From Candidatus Heimdallarchaeota archaeon LC_3 (lineage in GTDB: Archaea; Asgardarchaeota; Heimdallarchaeia; Hodarchaeales; LC-3), in contig MDVS01000156.1 of the NCBI GenBank assembly GCA_001940645.1, forward strand, positions 1 through 16,253: 16,253 nt of DNA. The letters run 5' to 3'. Shown here piece after piece: positions 15,829 through 16,253 of the stretch. The notes below the pieces were generated by a model. It was given only the letters and a program-made list of their open reading frames with translations, had not been told where the DNA came from and did not search any database. Position 1 is the stretch's first letter. Each line of letters opens with the position of its first letter. The position numbers and the translations under genes are program-made.

Positions 15829-16253
15829 ATGACAACAATTAACAATACGCTAAGGATTCGTCGGCAACTTCATCAAGAACCGACAAAATGGCATGACGTT
15901 TTTAAACGTACTTATTTTGATAAGCTACTAAATAAATGGGTTCACCACGGACAACAAGAAGGAAATTTGCATGGAAAATACCCCCAAGCACTCATCACTA
16001 GTGGAATCTTCTCTCAAGCTCTCCGACCAAGTTCTCAACATGAATTTATAAATGATTTAGAAGATAATCCCATATGGAGGTCTGTTTGCGGTTTTGAAAA
16101 ATATTTACCAACTCAATCGTGGTTTTCCAAGCATTGGAACAAAGAACAATATTTAGAACCCGTGGAAGGAATTTTTACAGGATTGCGAAATCTTATATCA
16201 CTCAAAAAGATCCCTTATAAGCTTAGACAAGCTAAACCAGCATTAGATGCTGT
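15829..16253 (+). CDS. Transposase-like protein, N-terminal part, cut off by window edge
   Basis: An ATG at 15829 opens 141 codons without a stop up to the window end. The protein is rich in Trp, His and Gln, unlike its neighbours. It has D-N-P-I-W-R-S-V-C-G-F-E-K-Y-L-P-T-Q-S-W, then F-S-K-H-W, the pattern seen near the front of IS4/IS5/IS1182-type DDE transposases, where a conserved L-x-D-N-P...C-G-F is followed by a Ser/Thr-rich P-S/T-x-x-x-F. The catalytic Asp and Glu would lie further on, outside the window. It reads away from mcp2. The family assignment is from memory of the motif. It could also be another protein with this domain, but a mobile element fits the neighbouring duplications. 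Confidence 0.6.
   Translation, partial: MTTINNTLRIRRQLHQEPTKWHDVFKRTYFDKLLNKWVHHGQQEGNLHGKYPQALITSGIFSQALRPSSQHEFINDLEDNPIWRSVCGFEKYLPTQSWFSKHWNKEQYLEPVEGIFTGLRNLISLKKIPYKLRQAKPALDA

Overview
This is an AT-rich window dominated by one chemosensory (che) gene cluster. The mix of CheC, CheY, CheA, several CheW-type adaptors, chemoreceptors with archaeal-style C-termini, and a free-standing receiver-PAS protein, with GTG/TTG starts and T-run rather than strong hairpin terminators, suggests an archaeon with low GC. An Asgard-type or other archaeal genome is my guess; I cannot place the phylum from this sequence, and a bacterium is not excluded. No RNA gene and no CRISPR array was seen.

Layout. 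From 9799 down to the left edge everything is on the minus strand, in transcription order: a Cache-type chemoreceptor (mcp1, 9799-7934), a CheW with a repeat-rich charged tail (7515-6601), a full-length CheA (cheA2, 6468-4585) that is 3 bases from a CheC phosphatase (4581-3937), a protein made of two nearly identical CheW domains (3708-2512), CheY (2068-1706), and a second CheA (cheA1, 1593 to beyond base 1). From 9800 to 13612 is an accessory region: two truncated copies of a chemoreceptor N-terminus, two paralogous small coiled-coil proteins of a family I do not recognise (10618-10902 plus, 13492-13211 minus), and a receiver plus three PAS domains (11487-13004 plus). A second chemoreceptor with a helical sensor (mcp2) lies at 15490-13613 minus. 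A transposase-like gene enters from 15829 and runs off the right edge.

How it works together. The receptors would signal through CheW adaptors to CheA, which phosphorylates CheY; CheC removes the phosphate. No methyltransferase CheR, methylesterase CheB, deamidase CheD or archaellum adaptor is in the window, so adaptation and output genes must lie elsewhere.

The main observation is that the two CheA proteins look complementary. CheA1 has a normal ATP-binding domain but a tyrosine exactly where the phosphorylated histidine should be. CheA2 has the histidine but has lost two usually invariant N-box residues of the kinase domain. This predicts a two-component kinase that works by trans-phosphorylation. 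The second is a pair of small proteins with a conserved F-H-x-N-x-C-F motif that flank the receiver-PAS gene.
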